This document shows, one piece after another, positions 1 through 5,406 of a stretch of 5,406 nucleotides of DNA. The stretch comes from Oscillospiraceae bacterium (GTDB taxonomy: Bacteria; Bacillota; Clostridia; Oscillospirales; Ruminococcaceae). Position 1 is the stretch's first letter; every line of letters starts with the position of its first letter. Made by a program: the position numbers and the translations under genes. The notes below the pieces were generated by a model. That model did not search any database and was not told the origin of the DNA. It saw nothing but the letters and a program-made list of their open reading frames with translations. The DNA lies in the NCBI GenBank assembly GCA_900768675.1, contig CAAGDT010000240.1:1-5406 (forward strand), in the 5' to 3' direction.

Positions 1-754
1 CGCTGTCGGTAATCTCACGGACGGTTATGTTCCCGAAAACCTCCGCTCCCGTTCCCGTAACCTCGCCCAGATACTCGCTGCGATAGCGGTTTGGGTTGGA
101 TTTGCTGAGATACTCTGCTTCTGCAATAAAGCTTCTCCCCAGCCATTCGCTCGGAACGCTTCGGTAATCGCTTTTGTGGCATAAGCGATCTGGGCGGCTT
201 TCTTCCGTAAGCCTGTTTATCCAGCTATCCCGCTCCTTTGGCGGGTTAAAGGTATAGATACAGCAGAATTTGTCGCCGCCTCTCAGCAGCGACTGATTTA
301 TACTATCGATTTCCTCCTGCCCCGAAAACTCGTCTGCCTCCTCGTACCATACATATTTGATATAGCCCGAGGCAGCCTTTACGGATTTAAGCTTTCGTGG
401 GTTATCCCCGCCACGGAAAACTATTTTCTGACCTGTTGGCAGGTACACCATCTCGGGAACGCTTACCTTAAATTCCCAGAGCTCTGCCGCCCCCAGCCTT
501 TCTATCGCCCAGCACATCTGCTCCCAGACGGAGTCCCGAAGGTTCTGCCCCACCTTACGCAGTACAACTGCGTTGGCGTTTTTGTCCTCCATTATCCCCA
601 AAGCAACTTCAATACTCGCAAAGGAGGACTTACAGCTTCCCCTTCCGCCGCAGAGCAGGTAGTGGGTATGGGCGCTTTTGCGTATGTCCCGATGTACGCT
701 GTAAAAGGCGGGTGCAATAAGCTCCGACAGCTTAACCGTCTCCGATGTCGTCAT
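1..754 (-). CDS. terL: Phage terminase large subunit, PBSX type (partial, C-terminus off the window)
   Basis: This is the ATP-driven DNA-packaging motor and nuclease of a tailed phage; it acts with the small subunit and the portal to fill the prohead. The visible 251 residues are the N-terminal ATPase part. A Walker A-like loop GGRGSCKSS lies at residues 36-44, with Cys41 where the classical P-loop has Gly; non-Gly residues here are, as I recall the family, common in this terminase group. A Walker B-like strand ending in WYEEADEF is at 136-143 and the motif TFNPP at 168-172. The family is usually about 400-450 residues, so most of the nuclease domain is missing past base 1. The ATG at 752-754 has GGAGTGA at 761-767 as ribosome binding site, inside terS. 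The frame overlaps terS by 23 bases, suggesting translational coupling. No stop or frameshift is seen in this part, so it could belong to an intact prophage. Confidence 0.93.
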   Translation of the reverse strand, partial: MTTSETVKLSELIAPAFYSVHRDIRKSAHTHYLLCGGRGSCKSSFASIEVALGIMEDKNANAVVLRKVGQNLRDSVWEQMCWAIERLGAAELWEFKVSVPEMVYLPTGQKIVFRGGDNPRKLKSVKAASGYIKYVWYEEADEFSGQEEIDSINQSLLRGGDKFCCIYTFNPPKERDSWINRLTEESRPDRLCHKSDYRSVPSEWLGRSFIAEAEYLSKSNPNRYRSEYLGEVTGTGAEVFGNITVREITDS

Positions 755-932
755 AGATTGTCACTCCGCAGCCGCCGCTAAGCTCCACCTTTTTAACCTC
801 AAGCCCCAGGTATTTGCCAAGCTGCTTTGAGGCGGTAAGCCTGTCCTTTTCGCTGCCCTCTCCGTCCCGCATAACGTTGGTGAGGTATTCTAAAACCTCT
901 GCCTTATCAGCGATTTTTTCTTCTGTTCCCAC
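732..932 (-). CDS. terS: Short phage terminase small subunit, apparently lacking the N-terminal DNA-binding part
   Basis: Terminase small subunits recognise phage DNA and hand it to the large subunit. I chose the GTG at 930-932, giving 66 residues, because AAAGGAG stands 8 bases upstream (941-947). Reading on to a TTG at 999-1001 would add 23 residues translated from a terminator stem, which is implausible. The protein resembles the C-terminal half of Terminase_2-type small subunits: DKAEVLEYLTNVMRDG, then EKDRLTASKQLGKYLGLE, then a tail KKVELSGG...DDIGDG. Such proteins are usually about 120-190 residues with an N-terminal helix-turn-helix, and no such region is encoded upstream. It is either a naturally minimal form or a 5'-truncated gene that gained a new start. 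The position overlapping terL by 23 bases supports the assignment, because the sequence match alone is short. Confidence 0.72.
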   Translation of the reverse strand: MGTEEKIADKAEVLEYLTNVMRDGEGSEKDRLTASKQLGKYLGLEVKKVELSGGCGVTIYDDIGDG

Positions 933-940
933 ACATTTCG

Positions 941-947
941 CTCCTTT
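941..947 (-). promoter_or_regulatory. Ribosome binding site deciding the terS start
   Basis: The minus strand reads AAAGGAG, 8 bases before the GTG at 930-932. It is the only good Shine-Dalgarno match near the start of this frame and lies just downstream of the terminator. It favours the short 66-residue form over any upstream start. Confidence 0.7.
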
Positions 948-960
948 CCCGAAAATTTTT

Positions 961-1000
961 GCAGAAAAAAGCGGCAGATTTCTCCGCCGCTTTTTCTGCA
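961..1000 (-). terminator. Strong intrinsic terminator, probably the end of the prpC-spoVM operon
   Basis: On the minus strand an 8-bp stem GCGGCGGA / TCTGCCGC (983-990 with 971-978, one G-U pair) closes a GAAA tetraloop and is followed by six Ts (965-970). Flanking A and T tracts and GCAG/CTGC extend the stem to about 17 bp. On the plus strand the G-U pair becomes an A-C mismatch, so the structure fits minus-strand RNA better, although it could work both ways. It lies 92 bases past the spoVM stop and only 14 bases before the terS ribosome binding site. Confidence 0.85.
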
Positions 1001-1005
1001 ATTAC

Positions 1006-1034
1006 ATAATACCACATTTATTATGGACAAACAA
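1006..1034 (-). promoter_or_regulatory. Weak promoter-like pair before the terminator
   Basis: On the minus strand TTGTTT (1029-1034) and TATTAT (1006-1011) are exactly 17 bases apart. The -10 matches sigma-A consensus at 5 of 6 positions, the -35 at only 3 of 6. A transcript would start near base 999, directly at the base of the terminator hairpin, so it would probably end at once unless the terminator is read through. The region is AT-rich and chance matches are likely. Confidence 0.25.
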
Positions 1035-1045
1035 GGACATTTTTT

Positions 1046-1072
1046 TAGGCTGACGACTTCTCGCCAGCCCTA
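1046..1072 (-). other. RNA hairpin behind spoVM without a U-tract
   Basis: The arms at 1061-1072 and 1046-1056 pair over 11 bp with one bulged G and one G-U pair, closing a GAAG loop. The G-U pair exists only in the minus-strand RNA. The hairpin begins 19 bases after the spoVM stop codon. It is followed by a run of A rather than U, so it is not a standard intrinsic terminator. It could protect the 3' end of the spoVM message; that role is inference. Confidence 0.55.
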
Positions 1073-1091
1073 CTGCCCTATAATTTCACAA

Positions 1092-1172
1092 TCACGCATG
1101 CTTTCTCATTCCGAAAAACAGCCTTAACATCCACGCAAAAAATCGGGGGCTTTTCATAACAACAACCTTCAT
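1092..1172 (-). CDS. spoVM: SpoVM, stage V sporulation peptide (26 residues)
   Basis: SpoVM is an amphipathic helix peptide that binds the convex outer forespore membrane and anchors SpoIVA for coat and cortex assembly. This frame has 26 codons, the same length as B. subtilis SpoVM, and starts MKVVVMKSPRF. Aligned without gaps to the B. subtilis peptide (recalled from memory), Lys2, Lys7, Pro9, Phe11, Arg17 and Gly21 are identical. Pro9 is the residue known to matter for membrane curvature recognition. Residues 11-22 form a hydrophobic face (FFAWMLRLFFGM) with Arg17 inside, and the tail is basic (RKHA). The ATG at 1170-1172 has AAAGGAG at 1184-1190, 11 bases upstream, slightly far. The order prkC-rsgA-...-spoVM agrees with the Bacillus locus. 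In B. subtilis it is expressed under mother-cell control; I found no convincing sigma-E promoter here. The gene is short enough to be missed by most gene callers. Confidence 0.9.
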   Translation of the reverse strand: MKVVVMKSPRFFAWMLRLFFGMRKHA

Positions 1173-1200
1173 AATATGTAGCGCTCCTTTATATAAATTA

Positions 1201-1221
1201 ACCCGCTGTGGGCGGGCTTTT
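1201..1221. terminator. Small GC-rich hairpin between the 52-residue gene and spoVM
   Basis: ACCCGC (1201-1206) pairs with GCGGGC (1212-1217) around a 5-base loop (outer pair A-C on plus, G-U on minus). On the plus strand it is followed by TTTT; on the minus strand by TAATTTATAT, a broken U-rich tract. It could weakly terminate or attenuate transcription entering spoVM from the minus strand, or stabilise the upstream message. Confidence 0.45.
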
Positions 1222-1228
1222 ACCGCTG

Positions 1229-1387
1229 TCAGCAGCGCTTAATAAGCACTATTCCCACCACCACCAGCAGTCCTGCAATCAAAAACAGGATAAATTTATA
1301 CGAAAGACAGCACAAACATAAAACGCCCAAAAATAGCAGCACTGCGGCAAATACGCATAAGCCGCACCTGCGGTTTCTTCGCCTCAT
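1229..1387 (-). CDS. Small Cys-rich membrane protein of unknown function (52 residues)
   Basis: I do not recognise a named family. The protein starts with a basic cluster MRRRNRR, followed by a hydrophobic segment at about residues 9-28, a short turn (SYK), and a second hydrophobic segment at about 32-49 ending in KRC. Basic residues at both ends predict a two-helix hairpin with both termini in the cytoplasm. It has six cysteines (8, 11, 24, 26, 27, 52), four of them near the two ends of the first helix. I chose the ATG at 1385-1387 because AAAGGCGG lies 7 bases upstream; this is the same type of site as used by prpC. A GTG at 1412-1414 would add nine residues and would swallow that site. It sits 72 bases behind rsgA and 56 bases ahead of spoVM, where Bacillus has rpe and thiN. 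A role in sporulation is conceivable from position only. Confidence 0.7.
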   Translation of the reverse strand: MRRRNRRCGLCVFAAVLLFLGVLCLCCLSYKFILFLIAGLLVVVGIVLIKRC

Positions 1388-1459
1388 AACAAAGCCGCCT
1401 TTCCGAAAATACACTTGTTTTCACCTGATATTACAGTGTATTCCATTCGGAAAAATGTG

Positions 1460-2338
1460 TTACCACTTCTTCTCGGCGGCCTCTGCCTCGGCGCACATTC
1501 TCACATAGCTGTCGTACCTGCTTTTCGCTATCTCTCCCCTTGCGGCAGCCGCAGATACTGCACAGTCCGCCTCTTTCAAGTGCAGGCAGTCGTTAAAGCG
1601 GCAGTCCTTTTCGTAACGGCGGAACTCGGTAAAGCAATAGCGGATTTCCCGCCGCTCAATCTTGCCGTAGCGCTCTATGTCAACAGTAGAGAAGCCGGGG
1701 GTGTCGGCGATATAGCCGCCGCAGTATGGGTACATACAAACCTCTCGGGTTGTGTGCTTTCCTCTGCCAAGCTTTTTGCTTATTTCGGCGGTTTCCTTGT
1801 TCAGCTCGGGGAAAAAGCCGTTTATAAGGCTTGACTTCCCCACGCCCGAGTTGCCGATAAGGGCGCAGGTCTTCCCGCTTACATACTCTTTAAGCTCCGT
1901 AAGCCCCTCGCCGCTGATATTGTCCACCGAAAACACCTTGTAGCCTGCGTTTTCGTAGGTTTTTACAAGCTCGGAGCAGTCCCCTATGTCCTTTTTCGTA
2001 AATACAAGCACCGTCTCAATATCCTTGCTCTCGAAAACCGCAATCAGCTTGTCTATTACGAATGCGTTAGGTGCAGGCTGACAAGCGGACGCCACCAGCA
2101 GAGCTATATCAATATTAGCAAGTGGCGGTCTTATGATATGGTTTTTCCGCTCGGAAATCTTTTCGATTATCGGCTCGGCTCCCTCCGCAAGGGTTATCTC
2201 AACGTAATCTCCCGTAACCGGGGAGGTACCGTTGTTTCTGAAAATTCCCCTTGCCTTACAGCTGAAAACGCCCTCGGCGGTTTCTACGTCATAGAAACCG
2301 CCGACAGACTTAATTATTCTTCCGCAAATTCTTCTCAA
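1460..2338 (-). CDS. rsgA: RsgA, ribosome small-subunit assembly GTPase (circularly permuted)
   Basis: RsgA (YjeQ, B. subtilis CpgA/YloQ) binds the immature 30S subunit and uses GTP to check late assembly of the decoding region. The 292 residues show the complete family layout: an OB-fold N-terminus (GRIIKSVGGFYDVE, 6-19; TGDYVEI, 42-48), then the permuted GTPase motifs G4 TKKD (114-117), G1 GNSGVGKSS (162-170), switch I GRGKHTTRE (191-199) and G3 DTPG (212-215). A C-terminal zinc site follows, with Cys246, Cys251, His253 and Cys259. Length is typical (about 290-350). The start is a TTG at 2336-2338, backed by GGAG 7 bases upstream and by the usual family N-terminus. Only 12 bases separate it from prkC, so co-transcription and coupled translation are likely. 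In B. subtilis this GTPase is phosphorylated by PrkC, which fits the neighbourhood. Confidence 0.97.
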   Translation of the reverse strand: MRRICGRIIKSVGGFYDVETAEGVFSCKARGIFRNNGTSPVTGDYVEITLAEGAEPIIEKISERKNHIIRPPLANIDIALLVASACQPAPNAFVIDKLIAVFESKDIETVLVFTKKDIGDCSELVKTYENAGYKVFSVDNISGEGLTELKEYVSGKTCALIGNSGVGKSSLINGFFPELNKETAEISKKLGRGKHTTREVCMYPYCGGYIADTPGFSTVDIERYGKIERREIRYCFTEFRRYEKDCRFNDCLHLKEADCAVSAAAARGEIAKSRYDSYVRMCAEAEAAEKKW

Positions 2339-2350
2339 ATTCTCTCTCCG

Positions 2351-4495
2351 TTATTCCTCAGGCTCTCCCTCGGGTTCTTCCTGGTTCTCCTCAGAGGTTG
2401 TTTCATCCCCGAAAAGGTCTTCGGCAGGCTCATCCTGCGGCGCAGTAGTTACTACCTCGGCGCTCATAAGCTGCTTGAATATCTTCTTGTTGAAGGCTAT
2501 TTCTTTCTTAGTGGGCGGGTCGGTTGTAAAGTCAACCTCCATATTTACAAACAGACCTGTTGCACCCGTATCAACGGAGGTTACCATAATCGCATACTCG
2601 TGAATTCCGCTGTTGCTGAACTTCCACTCAATTTTCTCCGTAAGGGAAATGTCCTTCTGCTCGGTCATATCCTCCTGCAAAGTACCGTCGATATAGTACT
2701 TGAAGATAAACTCGCCGGTAGCGCTGCTTGAAAGGGTGATACCCAAAGAGGACTCACGCTCTGCCTCGCCGCCGCTACTTACTACGATTTCTACCATTGT
2801 ATTCTTCTCAACAAGGGTTGTGGGCGGGATACTCTGACGGATAACTCTGCCCTCCTCAACCTCGGAGCTTGGCTCTCTTATAACAGTAAGGAGAATACCG
2901 TACTCCTTAGCCCTCATCTCTGCGCTTGCAAGAGAAAGGTTAATCATCTGTGGTACTGCGGTGGACTCGTTGCTGGGTCCTAAGCTTACATAGCAGGTAA
3001 CCGTTGTGCCAACCTCAACAAACTCTCTTGCGGGAGGATTTGTCTTGATTATAAAATCCTTTGCTACGGTTTCGTCCTCGGTTCTTATAATCTCGTACTT
3101 AAGCCCCTGCTTTTCAAGCATAGTTATAACGTCTTCAACAGGCTTTTCGGTATAATCGTCTATTTCAACAAGCTTTGGACCGTTGCTGACTACTACCTCT
3201 ACCGCCTGATTTTTCTTTATCTTTCTTCCGGGCATTACGCTTTGCTCCATAACCACGTTCTTAGCGTACTCGGAGGAGTATTTTGTGGTGGGAATGAAGT
3301 TGTAGTCGTTGTACTGCTCAAGCACCTCGTCCCAGGTAAGATTTACGAGGGTAGGCATTGAAACCTCCTCGCCGCTGGCGCTCTGTATTTCGTCAACGTT
3401 CTGGGTAACAACAGTATAGATAAGCCATGCTGTCATTATTACGAAGGCTGTTGCAAGTGCAAATAAAATAGGAAGCACAGGGGAACGGCGGCGCTTTTCG
3501 TAGTACTCGTCGTCGTAATCGTCAAAGTCGTCGTCATCGTCGTCGTAGCCATCGTCATCGTCAATCTGCACCTGCTTCTTGGGCTTTTTCGGTGCGTCGG
3601 GAACTACCTTGTCAAAGTACTTGGTTGAGCCGTCGGTGGAGAAATACTTGTACTCGAAAACAATAGCTGGGTTTTTCTTGAACTCCTCTATGTCCTTTAT
3701 CATCTCTCCTGCGGTCTGGTAACGCTTGGAAGGCTCCTTTTGCATAGCCTTTACGGTAATTTCCTCAAGTCCCTCGGGGATTGAGCTGTTTATCTCGGTT
3801 ATGCGCTTTGGAACAGCCTGCATGTGCTTTAAGGCGATTGAAACCGGGTTATCTCCGTCAAAGGGCTTTACTCCCGTAAGCATTTCGTAAAGCATTACGC
3901 CTACGGAGTAAATATCGCTCTTTTCGTCGGTCATTTCCCCTCTCGCCTGCTCGGGGCTTATGTAATGCACCGAGCCGATTGCCTTTTCCGACATTGTCTT
4001 GTCCGTTTCTCTGTTGAAGCGGGCAATTCCGAAGTCCATGACCTTTATAGTGCCGTCTGCAAGCAGCATTACGTTCTGGGATTTTATATCACGGTGAACA
4101 ATGCCCCTGTCGTGGGCATGCTGTAAAGCACGGAGAATCTGCAAAGTGAAATGAACAGCGTCACGCCATTTCAGTACGCCCTGACGCTCGATATACTCAG
4201 TAAGGGTAATTCCGTCGATATATTCCATTACGATGTACTGAATCTTATCGGTAAAGCCTACGTCGTATATTTTTACGATATTGGGGTGGGAAAGCAGGGC
4301 GATTGCCTTGGACTCGTTTCTGAAACGGCGGAGGAAGTCCTCGCTTGCGGCAAACTCGTTTTTCAGTATCTTTACCGCCACAATTCTTTCCTCGATAATG
4401 TCCATCGCCTTATAGATATCCGCCATTCCGCCGACGCCTATAAGCTCAAGCAGCTCGTAACGATTGTCAAGCTTCTTGCCAATGTTCTTATCCAT
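2351..4495 (-). CDS. prkC: PASTA-domain membrane Ser/Thr protein kinase (PrkC/PknB family)
   Basis: This is a transmembrane Hanks-type kinase that senses cell-wall fragments outside and phosphorylates Ser/Thr inside; PrkC controls growth, cell-wall metabolism and, in Bacillus, muropeptide-triggered spore germination. The 714 residues contain a cytoplasmic kinase domain (about 13-275): glycine loop GVGGMA (20-25), Lys42, Glu61, HRD (134-136) with Asn141, DFG (154-156), and GSVHYISPEQ (174-183). Thr164, Thr167 and Ser169 in the activation loop are likely autophosphorylation sites. An Asp-rich linker (312-329) and RRR (335-337) lead to one membrane helix (about 339-363). Outside are three PASTA repeats (about 376-438, 440-507, 511-575), a beta-type region I cannot name (about 582-665), and an acidic tail (688-714). 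The ATG is the family-typical start (MDKNIGKKLDNRYELLELIG); its AAAGGA site is rather distant (13 bases). The gene follows prpC by 48 bases. Confidence 0.98.
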   Translation of the reverse strand: MDKNIGKKLDNRYELLELIGVGGMADIYKAMDIIEERIVAVKILKNEFAASEDFLRRFRNESKAIALLSHPNIVKIYDVGFTDKIQYIVMEYIDGITLTEYIERQGVLKWRDAVHFTLQILRALQHAHDRGIVHRDIKSQNVMLLADGTIKVMDFGIARFNRETDKTMSEKAIGSVHYISPEQARGEMTDEKSDIYSVGVMLYEMLTGVKPFDGDNPVSIALKHMQAVPKRITEINSSIPEGLEEITVKAMQKEPSKRYQTAGEMIKDIEEFKKNPAIVFEYKYFSTDGSTKYFDKVVPDAPKKPKKQVQIDDDDGYDDDDDDFDDYDDEYYEKRRRSPVLPILFALATAFVIMTAWLIYTVVTQNVDEIQSASGEEVSMPTLVNLTWDEVLEQYNDYNFIPTTKYSSEYAKNVVMEQSVMPGRKIKKNQAVEVVVSNGPKLVEIDDYTEKPVEDVITMLEKQGLKYEIIRTEDETVAKDFIIKTNPPAREFVEVGTTVTCYVSLGPSNESTAVPQMINLSLASAEMRAKEYGILLTVIREPSSEVEEGRVIRQSIPPTTLVEKNTMVEIVVSSGGEAERESSLGITLSSSATGEFIFKYYIDGTLQEDMTEQKDISLTEKIEWKFSNSGIHEYAIMVTSVDTGATGLFVNMEVDFTTDPPTKKEIAFNKKIFKQLMSAEVVTTAPQDEPAEDLFGDETTSEENQEEPEGEPEE
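3509..3562 (-). repeat. Asp-codon low-complexity tract inside prkC
   Basis: Eighteen codons (residues 312-329) contain 14 aspartates, interrupted only by Gly, Tyr and Phe. Both GAC and GAT are used, so the DNA is an imperfect trinucleotide run, not a pure repeat. It encodes the juxtamembrane linker on the cytoplasmic side, just before the basic residues that flank the membrane helix. Such tracts could slip during replication, but the frame here is intact. Confidence 0.85.
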
Positions 4496-4543
4496 ATAAA
4501 AAGTTCAATCCTTTCTTTTGTACCCGTTTTACATAACGAGAGG

Positions 4544-5272
4544 TCAAATCTCCACTACTGCAACCGAAACATTATCTCTTCCGCCGTTTCCGAGAGCGTA
4601 GTCTATAAGCAGGTCGCAGGTCTTAGCAATCGGGTTGTTCACCACGATTTCGGCGATTTCTGCGTCGTCTCCGTAGGAATGGAGTCCGTCGGAGGAGAAA
4701 AGGAGAATATTTCCCTCCTCAAGGTCTATTTCAAAGTAGTCGGGGGTTATGCTCCGCTCAGCGCCCACCGCTCTTGTTATCTTGTTTCTGTCGGGGTGCA
4801 CACGGCTTTCCTCTTCGGTTATCTCGCCCCGCTCAATAAGCTTTCTTACATAAGTATGGTCCTTTGTAATCTGCTGTATGCTGTCGTCAAAAATGTGGTA
4901 GGCTCTGCTGTCCCCCACGTTTATTATGTAGGCACGGTTTCCGTAGACAATTCCTGCAACGCAGGTTGTTCCCATACCGAATTTATCCGCTTCCTTTGAA
5001 GCCCTGTCGAAAACAAGGCTGTTCGCCGCAGTAACTGAGGTTATCAGAAGATTTCTGATATAATTCCTGCTAATATTTGCACGAAAGCCTTTTCTTATAC
5101 GGTCTGCCATAAAATCAACGGTCATCTGGCTTGCAACGCTGCCTGCGTTCTCGCCGCCCATACCATCGCAGAGGATAACCGCAGCTGCGTCATCGTCCAG
5201 CATGCCTGTCCATACCCTGTCCTGGTTTTCGCTGCGCTTAAGACCTATATCGGTTTTTGAAAAACATTTCAT
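4544..5272 (-). CDS. prpC: PP2C-family Ser/Thr protein phosphatase (PrpC/Stp)
   Basis: This is a metal-dependent cytoplasmic phosphatase that removes phosphates from PrkC and its substrates. The 242 residues carry the bacterial PP2C motifs in order: SENQD (14-18), DGMGG (36-40) with metal-binding Asp36, GMGTT (99-103), GDSRAY (120-125), DHT (138-140), SSDGL (193-197) with Asp195, and GRDNVS (231-236) with Asp233. The length is normal for PrpC/Stp (about 240-255) and no extra domain is present. The ATG at 5270-5272 starts the usual MKCFSKTDIGLKRSENQD N-terminus and is preceded by AAAAGGCGG at 5280-5288, 7 bases upstream. It is the first gene of the operon, downstream of a good promoter, and stands next to its partner kinase as in most Bacillota. 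Confidence 0.97.
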   Translation of the reverse strand: MKCFSKTDIGLKRSENQDRVWTGMLDDDAAAVILCDGMGGENAGSVASQMTVDFMADRIRKGFRANISRNYIRNLLITSVTAANSLVFDRASKEADKFGMGTTCVAGIVYGNRAYIINVGDSRAYHIFDDSIQQITKDHTYVRKLIERGEITEEESRVHPDRNKITRAVGAERSITPDYFEIDLEEGNILLFSSDGLHSYGDDAEIAEIVVNNPIAKTCDLLIDYALGNGGRDNVSVAVVEI

Positions 5273-5300
5273 ATAACCACCGCCTTTTAAAATCGGTAAT

Positions 5301-5336
5301 ACTATATATTATACACTTTTTCAACAATTAAATCAA
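5301..5336 (-). promoter_or_regulatory. Sigma-A type promoter of the prpC-prkC-rsgA operon
   Basis: On the minus strand TTGATT (5331-5336) and a perfect TATAAT (5308-5313) are separated by 17 bases. The predicted transcript start is near 5301, about 29 bases before the prpC start codon. The surrounding 5289-5378 is strongly AT-rich and contains no gene. Only about 40 bases of genomic sequence lie upstream before the adapter, so further operators or an upstream gene cannot be seen; an earlier promoter could also feed this operon. Confidence 0.8.
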
Positions 5337-5378
5337 CTGTTAAAAGGTTAGAAAATGCAGGATTTTTTAGGAAAAATG

Positions 5379-5406
5379 AGATCGGAAGAGCGTCGTGTAG
5401 GGAAAG
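5379..5406. other. Illumina sequencing adapter left on the contig end
   Basis: From 5379 the sequence reads AGATCGGAAGAGC and continues through CGTCGTGTAGGGAAAG to the last base. This is the standard TruSeq-type read-through adapter (reverse complement of the universal adapter end), identical over all 28 bases as I know it. It is not genomic, so the true contig end is base 5378 or slightly before, and no biology should be read from this stretch. Confidence 0.97.

Noticed and set aside
933..1001. Upstream extension of terS to a TTG at 999-1001
   Set aside because: The added 23 residues would be translated from the terminator hairpin and the terS ribosome binding site; the GTG at 930-932 has a much better context.
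933..1091. Prophage attachment site or tRNA at the host/phage boundary
   Set aside because: No tRNA-like sequence is visible, and without the other prophage end a core repeat cannot be identified.
1421..1460. Possible sigma-E type promoter (AATACACT at 1435-1442, minus strand) ahead of the 52-residue gene and spoVM
   Set aside because: The -10-like element fits a mother-cell promoter partly, but no acceptable -35 element is found 13-15 bases upstream, so it is not annotated.
1415..1834. Plus-strand open frame of 139 codons opposite the end of rsgA
   Set aside because: It covers the RsgA zinc site and GTPase motifs in antisense; no protein features of its own.
2138..2731. Plus-strand open frame of 197 codons opposite rsgA and prkC
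   Set aside because: Antisense to well-supported genes, no recognisable domain and no reason to expect translation.
3509..3562. Trinucleotide tract as a CRISPR-like or phase-variation repeat
   Set aside because: It is in frame inside prkC, imperfect, and encodes an Asp-rich linker; there are no spacers and no evidence for switching.
4151..4999. Long plus-strand open frame (282 codons) opposite prpC and the start of prkC
   Set aside because: It lies entirely antisense to two genes with complete catalytic motifs and shows no family features; it also crosses the gap between them. It is a by-product of codon usage on the other strand.

Overview
The window looks like one end of a short assembly contig from a spore-forming member of the Bacillota, most likely a Clostridia-class bacterium. 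This is inferred from gene content: a PASTA-domain Ser/Thr kinase with its PP2C phosphatase, RsgA, and a spoVM gene. All recognisable genes are on the minus strand, so the biological order runs from high to low coordinates. The last 28 bases (5379-5406) are Illumina adapter sequence, not genomic DNA.

Housekeeping block (5336 down to 1092). A near-consensus sigma-A type promoter (TATAAT at 5308-5313, TTGATT at 5331-5336) precedes prpC (PP2C phosphatase), prkC (PASTA kinase), rsgA (30S-assembly GTPase), a 52-residue two-segment membrane protein, and a 26-codon gene recognised here as spoVM. The order prpC-prkC-rsgA-...-spoVM matches the Bacillus subtilis locus prpC-prkC-cpgA-rpe-thiN-spoVM, except that rpe and thiN are missing and a small unknown membrane protein sits in their place. 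Kinase and phosphatase form a reversible signalling pair. RsgA (CpgA) is a known PrkC substrate in B. subtilis. SpoVM is the amphipathic peptide that marks the forespore surface for coat assembly.

Boundary region (933-1091). There is no gene here. It holds an 11-bp hairpin just after spoVM, a weak promoter-like pair, and a strong intrinsic terminator (961-1000) that fits the end of the host operon.

Phage block (932 down to 1). Directly beyond the terminator are a very short terminase small subunit (66 residues, apparently without the usual N-terminal helix-turn-helix part) and a PBSX-type terminase large subunit that runs off the left edge. The two overlap by 23 bases. This is a prophage or prophage remnant placed immediately behind spoVM, unless the contig is chimeric. 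With only about 25 bases between the terminator and the terS start there is no room for a separate phage promoter, so the junction itself is the most puzzling part of the window.
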